From the NCBI GenBank assembly GCA_018646675.1, contig JABGUH010000005.1:1-64000 (forward strand): 64,000 nt of DNA, read 5' to 3'. Under the pieces are notes generated by a model that had not been told where the DNA came from, did not search any database, and saw nothing but the letters and a program-made list of their open reading frames with translations. How positions within the stretch are numbered: position 1 is the first letter of the stretch; every line of letters begins with the position of its first letter. This DNA is from Bdellovibrionales bacterium (GTDB taxonomy: Bacteria; Bdellovibrionota; Bacteriovoracia; Bacteriovoracales; Bacteriovoracaceae). A program made the position numbers and the translations under genes. Shown here in pieces: positions 53,230 through 61,791 of this stretch.

Positions 53230-53745
53230 ATGAGTATCGAAGTAAGTAGTAACGTTAGCCAAACGATCGATTCACCGGTTGGCCGTTTAACAATTGTTGC
53301 CTGTGATGAGGGGATATGCAATTTGCATTGGCAGAATAGAGGAGTCACTTCGGGGGATTTATTTAAAATTTGTCGCAAACACAACTCAGCCGACAGCAGT
53401 GAAACCCATTTAGAGGAAGCCGCTGCTCAGCTGATTGAGTATTTTTCAGGAGAGAGGCAGCAATTTGATCTCCCTCTCTGCCTAAATGGAACATCCTTTC
53501 AACAGCGCGCTTGGCAAGCTTTGCAGACAATCCCTTTTGGCCAAACGATCTCCTACGGTGAGCAGGCTGTAATTCTTGGTAACCAAAAGTTATCACGGGC
53601 GGTAGGGATGGCAAATGGCGCTAACCCTATTCCAATTATTATTCCCTGTCATCGGGTTATTGCTAGCAGTGGAGAGCTGGGAGGTTTTACTGCTGGAGTA
53701 GAGATCAAAAAGGTTCTTCTCTCTATCGAGAGTCAAGTTCACTAA
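53230..53745 (+). CDS. ogt: Methylated-DNA-protein-cysteine methyltransferase
   Basis: The 171-residue suicide enzyme removes O6-alkyl groups from guanine. The active-site Cys140 is in IIIPCHRVI, preceded by the helix-turn-helix FQQRAWQALQTIPFGQTISYGE and AVGMANGANP. The N-terminal half is the short Ogt-type domain. GGAG precedes the ATG. It is convergent with the nitroreductase gene. Confidence 0.95.
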   Translation: MSIEVSSNVSQTIDSPVGRLTIVACDEGICNLHWQNRGVTSGDLFKICRKHNSADSSETHLEEAAAQLIEYFSGERQQFDLPLCLNGTSFQQRAWQALQTIPFGQTISYGEQAVILGNQKLSRAVGMANGANPIPIIIPCHRVIASSGELGGFTAGVEIKKVLLSIESQVH

Positions 53746-53747
53746 AT

Positions 53748-54659
53748 TTACCTTCGAATGAGTGGCTTGTTTCGTCGGGGCAGGCCCGAATATCGCTCCT
53801 GTGAATATCCCAAGGCAATTACGCTATAAATGCGCTCATCAGAAGGTATTTTAAGATGGCCGGCAATACTTTTATCTCGTTTTGCCGCTTCCACTACAAA
53901 ACCAATTAGACAGCTTCCAAGTCCCAGACTGTGGGCACCAAGTAGTATGTTCTGGGTGGCCAGTAGAGGATCTTCTCGTGGACAACTAGCATGAGTTTTA
54001 TTTCCGACAACTATTACCGCCGGGGCCCCATGAAAGAGTAGATCCTCCTGCTGGCCCTTCCAGCGTGAAATAGCATCCTCCACTGATTCATGATAGTCAC
54101 GGAAATAGATCTCTAGCTCCCTGTTTCCTATTACACTAAGAGATTTTCTTAATAGGGTATTCGCTGCCAATTTATTTAATTTCTGGTAGTAGGCTAAAAC
54201 TACCTCTGCCAGTGCTACTACTTTCTCTCGAGTATTTAGCAGCGTAAAGGTCCATAGCTGAGAGTTCGTACCTGAGGGGGCACTAATTCCAAATTTGATT
54301 AGATCATCCAGCTGTTCTGCGCAAAGCTCTTTGGGCCCAAAGTTGCGACATGAGCGCCGGGAATACATTAGGTGTGCTAACTGGGCCGGATCAAACTGTC
54401 CCGGTGGCATCCACTCTCGTTTGAGTTCAAACGAGTTAAACATTAAGGTAGAATCATCAGCTTTAGGGTTGTCGATAGCACCTTCTGGGCAGGTGGCAGC
54501 ACAGTGGTCACAGAGTAGGCAGCTCTCGTTCACCGGGAGTGCTTTTTTTTGTTTGATAATAATATTATCTACTGGGCAGACGGGAATACATCTTTGGCAG
54601 CCAGTGCACTTTTGGTGGTCGATTGAGATTACATTATTGAGTATGTTGTTAGAGTTCAT
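53748..54659 (-). CDS. Ferredoxin-nitroreductase fusion
   Basis: The 303-residue protein joins two [4Fe-4S] ferredoxin motifs (CTGCQRCIPVCP and CLLCDHCAATCP) to a nitroreductase-fold flavin domain (YSRRSCRNF, SAPSGTNSQLWTF, GLGSCLIGFVV). Such fusions take electrons directly from reduced ferredoxin or pyridine nucleotide to reduce unknown substrates with FMN. AAGGGG precedes ATG 54659. It lies 26 bp downstream of the Tat-signal protein gene on the same strand. Confidence 0.9.
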   Translation of the reverse strand: MNSNNILNNVISIDHQKCTGCQRCIPVCPVDNIIIKQKKALPVNESCLLCDHCAATCPEGAIDNPKADDSTLMFNSFELKREWMPPGQFDPAQLAHLMYSRRSCRNFGPKELCAEQLDDLIKFGISAPSGTNSQLWTFTLLNTREKVVALAEVVLAYYQKLNKLAANTLLRKSLSVIGNRELEIYFRDYHESVEDAISRWKGQQEDLLFHGAPAVIVVGNKTHASCPREDPLLATQNILLGAHSLGLGSCLIGFVVEAAKRDKSIAGHLKIPSDERIYSVIALGYSQERYSGLPRRNKPLIRR

Positions 54660-54685
54660 AACCCCTTAACTGATATGCTTTATAC

Positions 54686-55036
54686 CTAACTGATATTGAT
54701 ACTCCAACCCACCTTGTCTCCAACATACATAACAGAGAAATTTCGATCTACATCTAAAACCAGACTACCATCAATTCCATTAAAGGTGTTGTGGCTTGCT
54801 TTTAATATACAGTTATGTTTTTCCCAACTACCTGAACGTTTAATATGTATCACTTCCCCAACTGCAACATCTGGGAGTTGAACAACATCACTATTGCTTA
54901 AAACTATACTGCGCCCACTTTTGCCACCGTTTTTCGTCAAGAGAGAGTTCTTACTTAGGACTGGAAAGACCACCAGGGAGCCCAGGAGAGCCAAAAATGA
55001 CCTTCGAACAATTTTTTCCCTGTTTTTATCTACCAT
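54686..55036 (-). CDS. Tat-exported small protein with tail-fibre-type C-terminal domain
   Basis: The 116-residue protein starts with a twin-arginine-like signal (VRRSFLALLGSLVVFP). The rest (QLPDVAVGEVIHIKRSGS through SVMYVGDKVGWSINIS) is a beta domain matching the C-terminus of the adjacent 761-residue lipoprotein and of phage tail-fibre tips. ATG 55036 with GAGGACT is chosen; an upstream in-frame start at 55087 would overlap the neighbouring gene. The DNA ends of the two genes are also similar, pointing to a partial duplication. Function could be an isolated tip or adaptor protein. Confidence 0.7.
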   Translation of the reverse strand: MVDKNREKIVRRSFLALLGSLVVFPVLSKNSLLTKNGGKSGRSIVLSNSDVVQLPDVAVGEVIHIKRSGSWEKHNCILKASHNTFNGIDGSLVLDVDRNFSVMYVGDKVGWSINIS

Positions 55037-55064
55037 GGTGAGTCCTCGAGTAACATTGATGCTA

Positions 55065-57350
55065 TCAATTAACACTCCAACCGACACTTACGCCAACATA
55101 TATAAGCTTAAAGCCAACATTAAAGTTTAGTGTCATATTTCCTGTAGTACCACTAATCTTCTGTCCGTTTGGATTAATTGTACTGTTGGTAGTCTTCCAA
55201 TCACCAGCAGGAGTTATCTTAACTTCATCGCCATTACTAGGGGAGGCAGGTAGGGTGACTGTTGCTCCCGTACCCATAATAACATGTTCACCACCAGTGG
55301 TAGTGTGAGTACCGCTATCGGCCACTTCTACAATTTTATTACCAGTGATTGCACCACTTGCACTTTCAAAAATAGTATCCCCAACAACATGTAGCTGGGC
55401 ATTTGGTGCTATTGTCCCAATCCCGACGTTACTACCGATATGAATAGCATCTCCACCTGCGGTGGTAGTAAATGGTGAACCTCCATCAGACATTGGGGCA
55501 TTCGTAAAGACTTGTAGTAGTCCTATTTGCGATGCACCTCCGGCATTAAAGGTACTGACAGTAATTCTTAAATAGCGATCTGCAGTGGTCCATCCCGAAA
55601 GCTGATTAATGATATATCCGCTGGCGTTTCCAGTCTTGGCTAACATTGTATTCCAACTGCTTCCGTTAGTACTTCTCTCAATAGTATAATCTCTTGGTGT
55701 GTTATTTGTGTCAGTTGCATAGCGTGAGTTAAAGGAGATTGCAGAGACTCCATAATTTGATATATTGGGGAAGTGCAAGGTGATTGAATCTCCGGTGGTA
55801 GTAGTTCTCCAGTAGCCTTTGCCGTTTCTAGCGGTAGGTCCACCGCCGACCAAAGTTCCACCAGAGATAGAGACGGTGGCACCTTGCCCGATATCTCTTG
55901 ATTTTGAAATAAAAAAATCACCACGAGCAAAACCATCCACATCAAGTTTGGTAATTGGTGTGGTTCCGATCCCGACACTTCCACCAGCATAATTGATACC
56001 ACCGGTGGCGCTATCCCATTTTTCATTTGCTGCATCTAGCTTTGAATCTATTTGACCCTGGATCCCACTGGTCACTCCGTCCAGGTAGCTAAGCTCAGCT
56101 TCAGTGATATTGGCACTGGCATCGACTGCAGAAGTTCCATTCCATAGGGCAACCATATTGTCCGTTCCGGTTCCGGTCACCGGATCACTGATTGTATCCT
56201 GCTTGTTATTTAGCTGACCTTGAATCTTCTCAATTGCGCTCTCAACAGTATCACTGTTAGTGACACCACTATTGGCACCGGTAGTAAACCCTGACAACAC
56301 GGTTGTGGTAACAGGGAGGTTTGTTAGCAGACTACCGTCTACTGCTGGGAGCTTGGAGTTACTATCTACCTGTACAATTTTAGAGATCTCCTGACAGTTG
56401 GCCCCCCCAGTGTCACAGATCTGTTGTGCATTTATAGAATTAGTACCATCATGGGTAACAACATTATTCATTGTTGCAGAGCACTCCCAACGACTATCTG
56501 TACTACTCCACATTAATATTTCACCATCACTACAGGCGGTGTCATTAGGTTTATAGATAAAATATTTATTGCTACCGTTGAGTAATTCGCTAACATCCAC
56601 TCCATCTTTAATGCTGTTTTCGGTAATAGTTGGATCTGATTCTGCGGGGGCGATTTTGTTGGAGATCTTCTCCCAGCGATTTTCCTCATCATTCCAGATG
56701 GCCCAATCTCCAACATCCCAGCTATCAGTACCATGACCTCCGGTTAAATCTGTTGAACCTGCCGGATCAACCACATAGTAGTCACCACCTAGTAGGTTGG
56801 CAGTATCCCCCCCATTCGGCTCTTGGCCATCATTGGCATCCCAGACTCCACGATAGGTAAGTCCTCCAATCGAGCTTAAAACCCACTCACTGCCATTAAA
56901 TTTTAGTACATGACCGTCCTGTGCCCCTACCTTTGATAGATGGTTCGGTGCTATCTCTCCATCTTCAATGGTAAAGACTACTGTCTGTGTGGTGCTACCA
57001 TTAGCATCTGTCAGGATTAAGGAGAGTGTGCGGTCGAGTACTAAAGCAGTTCGCTGTTTAGCAGCTAGAATTAAGCTGCTACTAGTCTGCTGCTCGACTG
57101 AAAGTGGTGAAATGTTGCCATCTTCTGTTTGTAGGCTAGCACTAATTACTTGATCTAGCTCTTTTCCTGATAATTTTAACTTCCCGTTGAGCATCTCAAC
57201 TTTAGTGATCTTGGTGTTGGTGCTGCTCTCTTCAGCACCATCGTAACGGACAGTGCTTGGTTGATCCATCACACAGGCGGTAAATATCAAGATTGTGATC
57301 GTGATAGTCACAATCTTGATCAAATGCTTGATGTTTGCCCACCTACTCAT
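55065..57350 (-). CDS. Phage-tail-fibre-like surface lipoprotein (MAT-type adhesin candidate)
   Basis: The 761-residue protein has a lipobox (LIFTAC, Cys26). After an N-terminal beta domain come segments typical of trimeric tail fibres: NKQDTISDPVTGTGT, GSVGIGTTPITKLDVDG and NVGIGTIAPNAQLHVVG, and a C-terminal ATVTLPASPSNGDEV through SVGWSVN domain. A module around 490-610 resembles a discoidin-like or carbohydrate-binding fold. Bdellovibrio is known to use mosaic adhesive trimer proteins of this kind to recognise prey. A 13-bp inverted repeat lies in its signal-peptide region (57286-57320). Trimerisation and adhesion are inferred. Confidence 0.75.
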   Translation of the reverse strand: MSRWANIKHLIKIVTITITILIFTACVMDQPSTVRYDGAEESSTNTKITKVEMLNGKLKLSGKELDQVISASLQTEDGNISPLSVEQQTSSSLILAAKQRTALVLDRTLSLILTDANGSTTQTVVFTIEDGEIAPNHLSKVGAQDGHVLKFNGSEWVLSSIGGLTYRGVWDANDGQEPNGGDTANLLGGDYYVVDPAGSTDLTGGHGTDSWDVGDWAIWNDEENRWEKISNKIAPAESDPTITENSIKDGVDVSELLNGSNKYFIYKPNDTACSDGEILMWSSTDSRWECSATMNNVVTHDGTNSINAQQICDTGGANCQEISKIVQVDSNSKLPAVDGSLLTNLPVTTTVLSGFTTGANSGVTNSDTVESAIEKIQGQLNNKQDTISDPVTGTGTDNMVALWNGTSAVDASANITEAELSYLDGVTSGIQGQIDSKLDAANEKWDSATGGINYAGGSVGIGTTPITKLDVDGFARGDFFISKSRDIGQGATVSISGGTLVGGGPTARNGKGYWRTTTTGDSITLHFPNISNYGVSAISFNSRYATDTNNTPRDYTIERSTNGSSWNTMLAKTGNASGYIINQLSGWTTADRYLRITVSTFNAGGASQIGLLQVFTNAPMSDGGSPFTTTAGGDAIHIGSNVGIGTIAPNAQLHVVGDTIFESASGAITGNKIVEVADSGTHTTTGGEHVIMGTGATVTLPASPSNGDEVKITPAGDWKTTNSTINPNGQKISGTTGNMTLNFNVGFKLIYVGVSVGWSVN
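57286..57320. repeat. Perfect 13-bp inverted repeat in the adhesin signal-peptide region
   Basis: ATCAAGATTGTGA (57286-57298) and its reverse complement (57308-57320) flank a 9-nt centre. On the transcript the hairpin falls about 30-65 nt after the start codon, inside codons for residues 11-22. It could control translation, act as a protein-binding site, or be a by-product of Ile/Thr codon repetition. Confidence 0.8.
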
Positions 57351-57728
57351 CTACTACTGCCTCTCGATTTGCTTACAGTTGTTAGTAAATGCCTTGTACA
57401 AGATCCATCTAGATAGCTAATCTATCTCTCACTCATCCTGAACCTCTGTACCTACTGGTTATCGACATATTTTACTACAAGCTTAAGGTTCTCCTTAATA
57501 CTATCATCCATACAGTTTTATCTAATATTATACACTCCTATAGATATATGATTTCAGGTACTTGTCCTTACGTTCTGTAGGTTAGATGATGCATTATAAA
57601 ATTGATACTACCTGCTAAAACTGCCAACTTTTGGCCACTCTTAAGGAGTATTATCGCTTTTTATTGTATAAATAGGGGTAGTTGGTAACAATCGTCAGTA
57701 GCAGCTCTAAGCTCCTGTTACTTATATG
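57351..57728. other. AT-rich gap upstream of the adhesin
   Basis: No gene is seen in the 378 bp. A minus-strand TATAAT (57532-57527) could be the adhesin -10, leaving a leader of about 170 nt. A small inverted repeat (AGATAG, CTAAT, CTATCT) lies at 57411-57427. Confidence 0.5.
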
Positions 57729-59411
57729 TTACCTCTGGGCAAAGTAGGTGAAAACATGAGGGTTGCGGTAGCTATACAGTCGATCTAGCCTGGTAATAGG
57801 ACGAACATATGTGTTGTGATTAATACGAATCACTTGATAGACTCTCTTTTTAGGGTCATTAAAGTGATATAGAACCTCTCCATCTCCCCTTCGTAATCTT
57901 TTACTAAGCCTCTTATCTACTTTTAATTTGACTCCAGGGCGTTCTGCGATTTTACGATAACCTTTCCATATAGTGCTCATGTCCACTCTTCCCACCATGG
58001 AGACCCGAGAAAAATAGCGTATACCTTTAAATGAACGGTCTCGCTTTTTCAGAAGTTTTAACGCTAAAGAGAGATTGGCATGGCGGATGCGCTTGCTACG
58101 TGAGTCGGTACTGGGACAAAAAATATGAAGATTGGAGGGGATATAGTAGTAAGTAAAAGAGAACTCACCCTCTTTAAATAGTAGGTTCAGCCAGGGGTAA
58201 CGATTGACTCTCTTGCGACTCTTTTTAGGGAGATAATAAAATATTGAGTCCTTACTGCTAAGTCGAGAGTATTTTTTCATAAATCGTCGGTTGATTACAA
58301 CTTTACCTACGTCCCGACGTTCAAGGTTGTAGGGGTGATCGATGGTACCAACTTCATTGAAAATTATTGTCTCCAAGGTATAGAGTGCTCGATAAAGTTC
58401 ACTCTGCTTACTCCAATAGCGATAACTGCGTGATTGATATTTAAGGGAAAATTTTTTGAGTCGCTCGGAGGCATTTTTCTTGCCCTTTAGATAACGGCGG
58501 GCAGTAGAGGTTGGGTTTTTTCGTGATGATCGTAGAATAATTTGGTAATTTTTAACCATCTCTTCAGTCTGCGCTTGCCAAGCCTTAAGTCTAAGGGCCA
58601 CCTCACCCTTTCCTTCCTGTAAGGTGGTTTGTAACTTCCCCAGTAGATACTCTAGGTCATAGCGAAGATTTTCACTTAAAGTGGCATCACTATTTTTCAG
58701 CTCAAACAGGATGGTATTTAGCACCGTTCTAACATAACGGTCACCCTTTTGTGTTTTGGGATTTGATGCCCCATCTTCTAACATTTTTCTAGCAAAAAAG
58801 ATGTGATTTGCCTTTTTTCGGTGTGTAGTGCTGGCAAACTGGCGATGATAGTCATATTTTTTGCGCATTAAAGTGTGGTTAACTGGGGCCCGGAAGCTTT
58901 TTAAAAATGGGATGCTCTTGAGTAATAGCTGATACTCTTTGGTTAGCTGTTGCATTAATGGTTGTGATCGAGTTATCTGCTTACTATTTGGTTTGCTAAG
59001 TAAGGTATCTCCTTTTATCTTAATTAGCTGTTTAATAATCCGTCCTAGCCTATTAATCTTGCTATTCGCACGGGTCCAATTGGCAATGGTTAGGCTTCTT
59101 GTTCTTTGACGTTTAATCCATCGTATCTTTCTTTTTAGTTCAGGCAGAAAGTGGCGAATAGTGGCAGTGTCGACCATCTTTCCGAGCATTGGCACATAGA
59201 GGCCATACATCCTGTTGTGAGCAAACAGTTTTTCAAAACGAGCGACAATTTTGGGTGAACATGTTTTACGGCGAAAGTTGCGATGTAGTTTAAGATACTC
59301 TTTGACCACTTCTTTAGATGGTAAGGAATTAGCAACTACCGGTTTGGCAAACAGTGAACTACTACACTGTAAACAGAATAGAAATATCAGAGCATATCTA
59401 CCATAGCTCAT
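57729..59411 (-). CDS. Exported basic protein with possible SleB-like hydrolase domain
   Basis: The roughly 560-residue product has a signal peptide (YALIFLFCLQCSSSLFA), a very basic helical middle part, and a C-terminal domain where LETIIFNEVGT (Glu353), DVGKVVINRR, then FKEGEFSFTYYYIP and IFCP recall the SleB/CwlJ (Hydrolase_2) pattern of cell-wall hydrolases. That call rests on motif order only. ATG 59411 overlaps the mpl stop by 14 nt. It is the last gene of the ppdK-mpl run, which supports a peptidoglycan role. Confidence 0.65.
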   Translation of the reverse strand: MSYGRYALIFLFCLQCSSSLFAKPVVANSLPSKEVVKEYLKLHRNFRRKTCSPKIVARFEKLFAHNRMYGLYVPMLGKMVDTATIRHFLPELKRKIRWIKRQRTRSLTIANWTRANSKINRLGRIIKQLIKIKGDTLLSKPNSKQITRSQPLMQQLTKEYQLLLKSIPFLKSFRAPVNHTLMRKKYDYHRQFASTTHRKKANHIFFARKMLEDGASNPKTQKGDRYVRTVLNTILFELKNSDATLSENLRYDLEYLLGKLQTTLQEGKGEVALRLKAWQAQTEEMVKNYQIILRSSRKNPTSTARRYLKGKKNASERLKKFSLKYQSRSYRYWSKQSELYRALYTLETIIFNEVGTIDHPYNLERRDVGKVVINRRFMKKYSRLSSKDSIFYYLPKKSRKRVNRYPWLNLLFKEGEFSFTYYYIPSNLHIFCPSTDSRSKRIRHANLSLALKLLKKRDRSFKGIRYFSRVSMVGRVDMSTIWKGYRKIAERPGVKLKVDKRLSKRLRRGDGEVLYHFNDPKKRVYQVIRINHNTYVRPITRLDRLYSYRNPHVFTYFAQR

Positions 59412-60846
59412 TAACAAAATCAGATTCCCATAGACCGAGGCATGGGCCATTGCTTAAAAACAGTAGTAATTTTTTATCGCCACAGCATTGGTTGATTATC
59501 GCTTGCAGTTCGGGAAGAGTGGAGACAACATTGCAAGTTTGCTGCTTGGCTTTTAAGTCAAGTTGTAGCTTATCACAGTCTAGATCGGTACCATCCTTGA
59601 TGGTAGTACTCCTTTGGGGCCGAATAATTATAACTTCACTACTTTGACCCAAGGCAGCCACCCAACGTGCTTGAAAGAGATCACTACGGGCGGTAGCTGA
59701 GCCAGGTTCTAGTATTGTTACAATCCGATACTGGGGATAGTGACTGATCATTGCCTCAACTGTTAACGTTACCGCCGTGGGGTGGTGAGCGAAGTCGTCA
59801 ATAACCGGCGATCCATGATACACTCCACGCAGCTCTTGTCGCCTCTTAACCAACTTTAAATCTGTAATAGATCTTTTTATATTATTCAAATCAAACTGTT
59901 CACTATAGGCAAATAAAATAGCGGATGAAAGATTTAGGATGTTATGCTTACCAATCAAATTTGTTTCAAATTGCTCTCTTTGCTGATCAATCACTAATGT
60001 AAACTGTGTGCCATTTTCACTACTTTTGATATTATGTGGTCCTATCTCAGAACTCTCTCCATATAACTTCAATTCGATACCGTTATCTGCGGCCAGAAAT
60101 TTATCGTGGATATCTTGGGCCGCAGAGTAGTCAGCGCTTATTAGCGTAGAGCAATTGACCTGCGGTATTAGATGAGTGAACTCATTTTTAATCTGATCAA
60201 TATCGGAAAAAATGTCGGCGTGGTCAAACTCCAGTGAGGTGAGAATAAGATGATTTAGCTGGTAGGAGCGAAATTTGGAAATTTTTTCAAAGTAGGCGCT
60301 GTCGTACTCATCTGATTCAATAAAAAAGTAGCGCCCGGCTCCCAGAAGGGCCGGTGGAGTGTTATTGATAACACCTCCAATAAAATGTCCTGGCTTCTCC
60401 CCTAATTTGGTAAAGAGTTGAGAAAGTAGATAGGTGGTAGTGGTTTTTCCATGTGTCCCTGCAACTCCCACGACATTTACTTCACTTAGAACCAGGGCAC
60501 CCAAAATAGCAGGAAAAGAGCAAAATGCTATACCGCACTCCTCGATCACTCTCGCCTGCTCACTATTACGGGGAATGGCATTGCCAACCACAATTAGATC
60601 ATAACTCTGTAGGAAAGCACGGTCCACATTTCCGAGGTCATGTAGAGGTATTTCTAACTCTTTTAGATAGTGACTCATCGGGGGATAAAATGCCAGATCT
60701 CCTCCCTCAACTTGAAATCCGTACTCTTTTAGAATCGATGCACATGCTCCCATGCCGGTGCCACAGATGCGAAAAAAGAAGATCTTTTTAAAGTCGCCTT
60801 TCTTCTCTTTTAACTGTTCAATCTCTAGTCGATTATTTAACTTCAC
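59398..60846 (-). CDS. mpl: UDP-MurNAc:L-Ala-gamma-D-Glu-mDAP ligase
   Basis: The 482-residue Mur ligase-type enzyme reattaches recovered tripeptide to UDP-MurNAc in peptidoglycan recycling. It shows RICGTGMGACASILKE, the ATP motif GTHGKTTTTYLLS, ESDEYDSAYF and TSLEFDHADIF, the last two distinguishing Mpl from MurC. The start is a GTG at 60846; its GGAG is partly inside an inverted repeat (60859-60895). It lies between a beta-lactamase-fold hydrolase and an exported hydrolase-like gene. Confidence 0.92.
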   Translation of the reverse strand: MKLNNRLEIEQLKEKKGDFKKIFFFRICGTGMGACASILKEYGFQVEGGDLAFYPPMSHYLKELEIPLHDLGNVDRAFLQSYDLIVVGNAIPRNSEQARVIEECGIAFCSFPAILGALVLSEVNVVGVAGTHGKTTTTYLLSQLFTKLGEKPGHFIGGVINNTPPALLGAGRYFFIESDEYDSAYFEKISKFRSYQLNHLILTSLEFDHADIFSDIDQIKNEFTHLIPQVNCSTLISADYSAAQDIHDKFLAADNGIELKLYGESSEIGPHNIKSSENGTQFTLVIDQQREQFETNLIGKHNILNLSSAILFAYSEQFDLNNIKRSITDLKLVKRRQELRGVYHGSPVIDDFAHHPTAVTLTVEAMISHYPQYRIVTILEPGSATARSDLFQARWVAALGQSSEVIIIRPQRSTTIKDGTDLDCDKLQLDLKAKQQTCNVVSTLPELQAIINQCCGDKKLLLFLSNGPCLGLWESDFVNELW

Positions 60847-60858
60847 TTAGGTAATACT

Positions 60859-60895
60859 CCGTTATCAATTAATGGTAGTATATATATTATAACGG
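60859..60895 (-). promoter_or_regulatory. Hairpin overlapping the mpl ribosome-binding region
   Basis: CCGTTAT (60859-60865) and ATAACGG (60889-60895) pair over an AT-rich 23-nt centre, with a few more pairs inside. On the mRNA the second arm runs straight into the GGAG before the GTG start of mpl, so folding could hide the site. Confidence 0.45.
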
Positions 60896-61762
60896 TTAGT
60901 TGAAAATGGCACCACTGATCTTGCAGCGCAGATGATTTAAAGCGTTGCGATCGTAGGAGTAGTTTTGAGTTGCATTAGAGAGTATCACATGTCCGACCCT
61001 CTTTTCTATATCAATCCAGATTGATGTACCGGTAAATCCGAGATGGCCAAAAGTACTATTGGAGGCACCCCTAGTGTAATGGGATTTTTCCGGATTCTCG
61101 ACTCTGTCCCATCCACCAATAAATCGGTCGGTTGATCTTTCCATCTCATCTTTAATTGTCGCCAACAGGTTTAGTTTTTGGTCGATTAGTAAAAGAGTTT
61201 TGCAAAGAGCATCAATCGTGGCAAAAAGTCCGGCGTGAACACAGGGACGTCCAATTCTCCAGGCGTTATCATCATTGACCTCTCCACAGACAACCTTTCC
61301 CCCTCGCATCCCAGTTGGTGGGCAGTTGATATTGGGGGGAAGTAGGTCAGGGTAATACAGGTCTTGATCCCAATACTTCTTCACCAGTGAAATAAAATTG
61401 CCATCATTGTTTTTTTCTAACTCCAGCATTAATCGCAATGCTGATAGATCTGAGTAGTTAGTGGTAGATGGAGCAACAGGGTAGTCTAGAATTTGTTGTT
61501 GCCAGCCTGAACTCGGTAGCCTGCTCCAACTAGGGAGTCCCGCTTGGTGGTTGAGTAAAAGTCGCTCCTTTTCACCAAAAAGCTCTGGCATAACTAGGTA
61601 GGATATCCCTAGTGTCAGTGGTTTGGTCAAACTGGCCAGGTCAAAAAAAAGTGGTTGATGATAGGGAGAGATTACGAATGTTTCAAAGGTGTGCTGTGAG
61701 AAGTTCAGCACTCCGACTGCAATTGAGTCGAAGTGCTGTTGCTTTAACTCTTGCTGCACCAA
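60896..61762 (-). CDS. Beta-lactamase-fold serine hydrolase (class C/PBP-like)
   Basis: The 288-residue protein has the SxxK motif in DLASLTKPLT, a YSD triad in TTNYSDLSALRL, and a GHLGFTGTSIW in place of KTG. It lacks a visible signal peptide, so it is probably cytoplasmic and acts as a peptidase or esterase, not a resistance enzyme. The annotated TTG start at 61762 is in the middle of a perfect inverted repeat (61753-61772); an earlier non-ATG start after the ppdK stop is possible. Confidence 0.78.
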   Translation of the reverse strand: MVQQELKQQHFDSIAVGVLNFSQHTFETFVISPYHQPLFFDLASLTKPLTLGISYLVMPELFGEKERLLLNHQAGLPSWSRLPSSGWQQQILDYPVAPSTTNYSDLSALRLMLELEKNNDGNFISLVKKYWDQDLYYPDLLPPNINCPPTGMRGGKVVCGEVNDDNAWRIGRPCVHAGLFATIDALCKTLLLIDQKLNLLATIKDEMERSTDRFIGGWDRVENPEKSHYTRGASNSTFGHLGFTGTSIWIDIEKRVGHVILSNATQNYSYDRNALNHLRCKISGAIFN

Positions 61763-61772
61763 CTGGTGCAGC
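61753..61772. repeat. Perfect 9-bp inverted repeat at the start of the beta-lactamase-fold gene
   Basis: GCTGCACCA and TGGTGCAGC (61753-61761, 61764-61772) are separated by 2 nt and bracket the putative TTG start. They could form a translation-control hairpin or an operator. Confidence 0.6.
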
Positions 61773-61791
61773 TGATTAATTCCCAGAATAT

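Noticed and set aside
59398-60846. MurC
   Set aside because: ESDEYDSAYF and SLEFDHADIF are Mpl signatures; the gene also sits outside a division/wall cluster.
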